From: Bacteriovoracaceae bacterium
GTDB taxonomy: Bacteria > Bdellovibrionota > Bacteriovoracia > Bacteriovoracales > Bacteriovoracaceae
Reading direction: 5' to 3'
Assembly: GCA_013141065.1 (NCBI GenBank)
Contig: JABFRR010000016.1
Location: forward strand, 1 to 64,000
DNA length: 64,000 nt
In this document: piece after piece, positions 59,501-64,000 of the stretch
How the letters are laid out: the number at the start of each line of letters is the position of its first letter
Position numbering within the stretch: position 1 is the stretch's first letter
Position numbers and translations under genes: made by a program
The notes under the pieces: generated by a model
Database searches by the model: none
The model's input: the letters and a program-made list of their open reading frames with translations, nothing else
Told to the model about the DNA's origin: nothing

Positions 59501-59624
59501 AATCCACATCGGGCAATTGGCTGATTCCCATTTTATTGACGGTAATAGCTCCGAAAACAATAAGCGAAAACATTAAAACCCAAGCAAAGACTGGACGCTT
59601 AATTGATAAATCGATGAGGTTCAT
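56558..59624 (-). pseudogene. HAE1-type RND efflux permease (AcrB-like), one frameshift
   Basis: RND pumps export hydrophobic compounds with proton import. The first frame (59624-57894) begins MNLIDLSIKRPVFAW and covers the porter domain and membrane segments 2-6, including ISIVVDDAIMLLEN with the proton-relay Asp pair. It then goes wrong after VLFF. A run of seven T (plus strand A at 58015-58021) has one base too many: with six, the protein continues VVSLALITKVRQEFVPQQDQD into the second frame (57940-56558), which holds the rest of the pump to membrane segment 12. The repaired protein has 1021 residues, normal length. No membrane-fusion protein or TolC gene is adjacent; a BamE-like gene follows. 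Confidence 0.9.
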
Positions 59625-59722
59625 ATTTTATTCCTACTTATTTTGTTTTTTATAATTATAAGAAAAAAATGTGTAATAAGAACACAACTATTATATTAGA
59701 TTTAAAACAGACAAATGTAAGA

Positions 59723-60283
59723 TTACAAAAGATCAGACTTTTTTATTTGGACCCATTCACCGCTTTTTAAGTTTCCTAATTCGAAGTCGCCGACTTTAAC
59801 TCGAATCAACCTTAATGTGGGATGATTAATTGAAGCAGTCATTTTTCTTACCTGGCGATTTTTTCCTTCTGTTATCGCGAGCTCGATCCAGCTCGTGGGA
59901 ACTGTTTTTCTTTCGCGAATTGGCGGATTTCGAGCAGGAATATCTGGATAAATAATTTGAACTCTGGCCGGAGCTGTTTTGTAATTTTCTATCTTTACGC
60001 CACCAGCACGCAATTTATTGAGCGAATCTTCAGATGGTATATTTTCTACTTGCGACCAATAAATTTTTTCTTTTTCATTTTTTGGATTGAGCATTTGGTC
60101 AATAAATTGGCCATCATTACTTAAAATCAAAAGTCCTTCAGAATCTTTATCTAGGCGACCCACAGGATAAATGTCTTTAGGGAGATTAAAATGTGCTAAA
60201 GTTTCTTCAGGCTTTTCACCGGAAAACTGACACACCGTTCCATATGGTTTGTGAAAAGCAACATAGATCAATGATTTCATCAC
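59723..60283 (-). CDS. rluE: RluE-type 23S rRNA pseudouridine synthase
   Basis: The 186-residue protein belongs to the RsuA/RluB/E/F family: FHKPYGTVCQFSG, catalytic Asp in VGRLDKDSEGLLILSNDG, and EGKNRQVRKMTASINHPTLRLIR. It has no S4 domain, the mark of RluE, which modifies U2457 of 23S rRNA in E. coli. It stands alone, with an AT-rich 98-base gap to the RND gene. Confidence 0.88.
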   Translation of the reverse strand: MMKSLIYVAFHKPYGTVCQFSGEKPEETLAHFNLPKDIYPVGRLDKDSEGLLILSNDGQFIDQMLNPKNEKEKIYWSQVENIPSEDSLNKLRAGGVKIENYKTAPARVQIIYPDIPARNPPIRERKTVPTSWIELAITEGKNRQVRKMTASINHPTLRLIRVKVGDFELGNLKSGEWVQIKKSDLL

Positions 60284-60396
60284 ACTCTCATTACGCAGAT
60301 TACTAAGGGCTCACTATATTTAGCTTGCCACATACATTTTGCGCTGTAAAAATAATTGAGTAAAGCAATTATGAAACATTAAACAAGAAGATTACT

Positions 60397-60723
60397 ATGT
60401 TTAAATTCAGCATTATGGCCTTGTTGGCCTGTATTTTAGGTCTGAGTTTTTCAATACCTGAAACTGCTGCGGCAACTCAGGGTAAAGAAAAGAAATCCTA
60501 TTCTAAATCAAAAATGGCTAAAACGAAAAAAGCACAAAAATTAAAAAAAAGTAAAAAGAACAAAGAGACTAAGAAAAATAAAAAGACCTTAAAAAAAGGC
60601 AAAAAATACAGAAAGTCTGGCGGGCCTGACTTAAGAGCACTCACCACACAATCTCCACTTTCAGAATTTACAGAAACACCTGACAACGGTGTGAATTCAA
60701 TAGAAACAAAATCAGATTTATAA
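60397..60723 (+). CDS. lysine-rich exported small protein
   Basis: The 108-residue protein has a signal peptide (IMALLACILGLSFSIPETAAA), then a run of about 50 residues that is more than half Lys with Ser, Thr and Asn (AKTKKAQKLKKSKKNKETKK). The last part (DLRALTTQSPLSEFTETPDNG) is neutral. The pI must be very high. It may bind polyanions such as LPS or nucleic acid; no family is recognised. It is 12 bases before the next small gene. Confidence 0.65.
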   Translation: MFKFSIMALLACILGLSFSIPETAAATQGKEKKSYSKSKMAKTKKAQKLKKSKKNKETKKNKKTLKKGKKYRKSGGPDLRALTTQSPLSEFTETPDNGVNSIETKSDL

Positions 60724-60735
60724 AGGGGTCTATAT

Positions 60736-61158
60736 ATGAAAAGTTTATTGTCGTTATTTCTTATCGTTTTTAGTGTTGGAAGTTTCGCTAATACGATCAG
60801 TTTCCAATGCAAATCGGTTGATAATCCTGGCTTTCATAAATTTGATGCCCACGGTGTGATTTCCATCGATGACTTAAATAATGTTGAAGGAATTGCCATT
60901 GTCTCTACTCAAAAAGCCGATGCCATTGAATCATTGCAAACTTTTGAAGATGTAAAAGTGAAAGGATATATCCGACATTTTCGTGCTGGCGAAGTAACCA
61001 GAGAAGCTTTTGATCAAGTTGTGCTTTCGACGAATACTCCGTATTTAAAAACACTCAACTTATTAATTGATTTTGAAGACAAATCATCTTCAAGAATTAT
61101 TTCGATTGATAATTTTTCTTACCGATCGAATTGTAAGACTATTCAAAATTATAATTAA
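60736..61158 (+). CDS. secreted small protein of unknown function
   Basis: The 140-residue protein has a signal peptide (LLSLFLIVFSVGSFA) and a strand-rich mature part with two cysteines (SFQCKSVD, RSNCKTIQ), probably one disulfide. AAGGGG precedes the ATG. It is likely co-transcribed with the lysine-rich gene and perhaps with the histidine kinase gene 35 bases downstream. No family is recognised. Confidence 0.62.
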   Translation: MKSLLSLFLIVFSVGSFANTISFQCKSVDNPGFHKFDAHGVISIDDLNNVEGIAIVSTQKADAIESLQTFEDVKVKGYIRHFRAGEVTREAFDQVVLSTNTPYLKTLNLLIDFEDKSSSRIISIDNFSYRSNCKTIQNYN

Positions 61159-61193
61159 ATTTTAAAAACAATAATAATAGGTAATTCTTAAGT

Positions 61194-62738
61194 ATGAGAA
61201 TGTACGTATTACTTATTTTTGCCGCAATTTTCTTGTCGATATCGACAGCTTATTATGCCATTAGTCTTCAGCAAAAGACCCTTGCTTCAAAAAATGATAT
61301 TAATGATATAGAAAAGTTCAAAAAAGAATTTGTCAAAAATAAAACAGCGTTGATTGAAATTGATTTAAGCGCAATGTATCCATCAAGTCGATACACTCAA
61401 TTATTATCACCAATGAATGTCTTTTCTCGAGATACTCATTCTACTAAAGCTTATTTTTCAAAACCATGTTTAGTCGTAAATGAAAAAATGAGTCAGCTTA
61501 ATTTTGAAAAAAGTGAGATCTGGGAAAGTTTTCGCTGTAATAGAATAAAAAATCTAGCAAATGATTTTTTTGATAAATTACCGCTGATACATGATAGTGG
61601 TTTGAGTTATGCATACTTGGCATTTCTCTCAGGACGTAGTCCTTTTGATACAGAGAATTGGGTTAGGGCAAATCTTAATTTATTTCATGTTTATGAGCTT
61701 GAAGAGTTGCCCATAAAAAGCTTGGAAGGAAATTTTCAGGTGCTCTCTAGATTAAAGAAGATCGATCTTGAATCACTTATAAACGGTAGTCCCACTATTA
61801 TCACAGATGACTCTTTCATTGTTAGAAATTCGATGGATATCAATGTGACTTATAAATTTTTTCCCAAGATTGATCTAGAAAATTTCTTCTTAGGGAAATA
61901 TTATTTTATCAAACCCTATAGAGTGGGAGAGCAATGCTTTTATCAAGATGGACGGTTTTGTTGGGAAAAATCTTCAGGCCCTTTTGTTCAGATTTTCATG
62001 CAGTCATCAATTCTTCTTTTTAGCAGCTCTGTCATAATAATTTTTCTCATTATTTTTATTTTATTCAAAAAAATCAAGTTGCAAAAATTTGAAGAAGAAA
62101 GAAAAAAATATGCTTTGCGTGTCTTAACTCACGAATTACGAACACCTATTTCTAATTTACTTTTACAAGTTGAGAGAATTAATCAGCAGTCTGATTTAGT
62201 GCCAAGTGCAATTCTCGATGATTTTTTGAAAATGGAAGGTGAAGTCTACCGACTCAAGCGACTGGCAGAAAAAAGTACGAGCTATCTTCAAACACATGAT
62301 GGCCCAACTTTAATTTCATTTAACTACCAGAGTGTTTCTTCAATCAATGATTTAGTGCTCGACATGCTTGATAATTATCTCAATGTGGGAGTACTATTTT
62401 TCCCTGCGAAAATGGATCAAGAATTTAAACTTGATGTCTATTGGTTTAATATCTGTGTAAAGAACCTGGTTGAAAATGCCCTTTTTCATGGCAAAAAACC
62501 GGTAAGAGTAGAGCTGGTGCTTCAACAGGATATACTTACTCTTAAAGTGATTGATCATGGGGAGAATAATTATAAAAGTCTAGATGAAATACTTTTATTT
62601 GATCGAATTGGAAAAAGTAGCACGGGACTAGGCCTAGGATGAAGTATTGTCCAAAAAATTATGAAAGAGATGGATGGTCGCCTAACATATTCGGCAGGTC
62701 CCACCACTTTCACGCTATTAATTAGGAATAAAAAATGA
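61194..62738 (+). pseudogene. sensor histidine kinase with in-frame TGA before the last 32 residues
   Basis: The kinase has a periplasmic sensor of about 240 residues between membrane segments at about 3-23 and 272-295, an HisKA domain with His313 in LTHELRTPISNL, and an HATPase domain: N box VKNLVENALFHG, G1 DHG, and G2 GLGLG. Codon 483 (62640-62642) is TGA, where the family has Leu or similar (GLGLG-x-SIV). The same frame continues SIVQKIMKEMDGRLTYSAGPTTFTLLIRNKK to a TGA at 62736-62738 that overlaps the regulator ATG (ATGA). A single change, for example TTA to TGA, explains it. Truncated at 482 residues, it would lack the last helix and strand of the ATPase fold. Confidence 0.85.
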
Positions 62739-63403
62739 AACAAATTCTTATTATTGAAGACGATGAAAATTTAGGAAAGTCGCTTAAAAAAATCATGAGT
62801 GATGAAGGTATGATCGTTCATCTTGTGACTTCACTTAAAGAAGCTCGAGAACTAACATCCGACACATTGGACGTGATTGTTTTAGACTGGATGTTACCAG
62901 ACGGACAAGGAATAGACTTTTTACGAGAGTTAAGAGCAAAAAATAAAACGGTTCCTGTAATCATGTTGACTGCAAGAACAGATCTGGTTGATAAAGTCTT
63001 AGGGCTTGAAACAGGTGCCAGTGATTATATGACCAAGCCCTTTGAGTCTCGGGAATTAATTGCCCGCGTTCGCGTCCAGCTCCGGGATAAAAATACAGTT
63101 AAAGGTAAAGAAGAAATACTTGTTGCTGGAAAGATTGTTATCAACTTAATTGAAAAAGAAGTTCATTACGACAAAAAACGCATTGTTTTCACTAAAATGG
63201 AGTATGAGCTTATTAAAATTCTTACTGAGAATCCGAAGCAAACATTTTCACGTGAAAAACTTTTAGATAAAGTTTGGGGCTATGAAAATTTTCCAACGAC
63301 AAGAACGGTTGATACTCATGTCTTACAGATAAGGCAGAAAACCTCCGATGATATTATTGAAACGGTCAGAGGCCTGGGTTACCGTTTAGGTGCAATACTT
63401 TAG
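62735..63403 (+). CDS. OmpR/PhoB-family response regulator
   Basis: The 222-residue protein has a receiver domain with acidic pocket EDD (8-10), phosphorylation site Asp51 in LDWMLPDGQG, Thr in MLTART and Lys in MTKPFE, then a winged-helix output domain (TKMEYELIKILTEN, TRTVDTHVLQIRQK). It is the partner of the preceding kinase, whose stop overlaps its start. Targets are not visible; the following lipoprotein gene has no obvious direct-repeat operator. Confidence 0.94.
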   Translation: MKQILIIEDDENLGKSLKKIMSDEGMIVHLVTSLKEARELTSDTLDVIVLDWMLPDGQGIDFLRELRAKNKTVPVIMLTARTDLVDKVLGLETGASDYMTKPFESRELIARVRVQLRDKNTVKGKEEILVAGKIVINLIEKEVHYDKKRIVFTKMEYELIKILTENPKQTFSREKLLDKVWGYENFPTTRTVDTHVLQIRQKTSDDIIETVRGLGYRLGAIL

Positions 63404-63517
63404 TCTAATAGTCTTGTTCAATTCTCTCGTGTCAACTCGAATTGACAATCATTTGACCAAGAACTGACTTATGAAATGAGTTCTCTGTTACGATGAATAA
63501 AGCATCAGGGGGAACAA

Positions 63518-63610
63518 ATGAAATCATTCATACTATTATCTTTTAGCATTTTATTTCTAGCGAGCTGCACTAGCGGAAAATTTCAGGATAGTTGTCGCCT
63601 AACTTTTTAA
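63518..63610 (+). pseudogene. lipoprotein gene truncated by an IS3-family element
   Basis: ATG 63518 follows AGGGGGAAC. The first 25 codons give a lipoprotein signal (MKSFILLSFSILFLASCTSG, Cys17) and a few mature residues. From about 63593 the sequence is that of the insertion element; the frame stops at 63610 after 30 codons. The downstream remainder of the gene must lie beyond the window, on the other side of the element. Confidence 0.7.
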
Positions 63611-64000
63611 CTTACTTTTTTAATTTCGACATCATCTTTTCTTTTAGGATGATTCAAAAATACTTCATCAATCCAATCCCAGTTTCTTGTGTTTTTTGAC
63701 CAACGACTAGGATTTAATAATTTTGCCTTAATATAAACTTCTTTTCTTAATTGTAAAACTTTTTTATCTAATCCTTCATGTCTTGAAGTGGGTGTTACAA
63801 ATTTTATTCCACTATGAAGGTGTTTATTATTGTACCAATCTACAAAAACTTTACACCAGTCCCTGGCTTCGTCTAACGAGTTAAATCCATTAGCTGGATA
63901 TTCTGGACAGTATTTTGTTGTTTTAAATAATGCCTCTGAAAAGGGATTATCATCACTAACTGACGGCCTACTAAATGAAGGCATTACACCAAGTTCTTGT
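63593..64000 (-). mobile_element. IS3-family insertion sequence, partial
   Basis: The element starts at TGTCGCC (about 63593), with the TG tip expected of an IS3-family end, 14 bases past the transposase stop. It continues past the right edge of the window. The opposite end and target duplication cannot be seen. Confidence 0.8.
63607..64000 (-). CDS. IS3-family transposase OrfB, C-terminal part
   Basis: The frame is open to the window edge and holds the last third of an integrase-core (rve) transposase: MPSFSRPSVSDDNPFSEALFKTTKY carries the catalytic Glu in SEALFK, followed by WYNNKHLHSGIKFVTPTSRHEG, the usual end of the family, and ending VEIKKVS. The upstream DD part and OrfA lie beyond 64000. 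It reads toward the truncated lipoprotein. Confidence 0.92.
   Translation of the reverse strand, partial: QELGVMPSFSRPSVSDDNPFSEALFKTTKYCPEYPANGFNSLDEARDWCKVFVDWYNNKHLHSGIKFVTPTSRHEGLDKKVLQLRKEVYIKAKLLNPSRWSKNTRNWDWIDEVFLNHPKRKDDVEIKKVS

Noticed and set aside
62640..62642. Selenocysteine at the kinase TGA
   Set aside because: There is no redox context and no visible SECIS-like hairpin directly downstream; the residue is Leu-like in other kinases.

Overview
The window is AT-rich, densely coded bacterial DNA with a Gram-negative envelope: outer-membrane barrel, lipoproteins, an RND pump, L,D-transpeptidase. A class I (archaeal-type) lysyl-tRNA synthetase, a menaquinone operon, many small secreted proteins of no known family and an exo-acting MurNAc-hydrolase (NamZ) suggest the Bdellovibrionota, perhaps a Bacteriovorax/Halobacteriovorax-like organism. 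That assignment is inference from gene content; there is no rRNA marker. I saw no rRNA, tRNA or CRISPR array, and no gene-free stretch longer than 300 bases outside the insertion sequences.

Layout. 1-1763: an IS with a doubly frameshifted DDE transposase. 1847-5645: a secreted protein, a haem-c type chemoreceptor, and a small-protein/methyltransferase/lipoprotein operon on the minus strand. 5824-13904: a dimethylglycine/sarcosine dehydrogenase-like flavoprotein, a secreted L,D-transpeptidase, an EamA transporter, a DUF4097-like protein, a membrane-anchored peroxiredoxin-like protein, asparagine synthetase and an overlapping pseudouridine synthase. 13983-21452: a broken secreted gene, an RMD1-like membrane protein, sufE-hemB, a trypsin-like protease, a frameshifted selO, a porin-like barrel and a small lipoprotein. 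21583-22890: an ISAs1-family element at the last codon of menC. 22836-28408: ubiE-menF-menD-menA-menC (minus), with a polyprenyl diphosphate synthase diverging from it, so quinone head group and side chain are made from one locus; menB, menE and menH are not here. 29518-31769: a papain-like secreted protein and two secreted proteins sharing a four-cysteine repeat. 31933-38316: lysS and a complete branched-chain amino-acid ABC transporter (livKHMGF order).

38861-42859 is a Tn5/IS50-like element split by an IS66-family element. 42913-54431: secreted protein, NamZ, a polytopic membrane protein, SGNH hydrolase, thyA-folA, a cysteine-protease-like protein, a TPM/TPM/LemA operon and a U32 protein. 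54491-56111 is a second, nearly identical copy of the IS50-like element. 56165-63403: a BamE-like protein, a frameshifted RND permease, an RluE-type pseudouridine synthase, two small exported proteins, and a histidine kinase (with an in-frame TGA) overlapping its response regulator. 63518-64000: a lipoprotein cut after 25 codons by an IS3-family element running off the window.

The most striking property is genome flux: five IS elements from five families or subgroups (one of them in two copies), four insertions with clear target duplications, one nested, and at least seven reading-frame breaks, several in homopolymers. Part of these may be sequencing error; the nonsense codon in the kinase and the GA insertion in selO are not of the homopolymer type.
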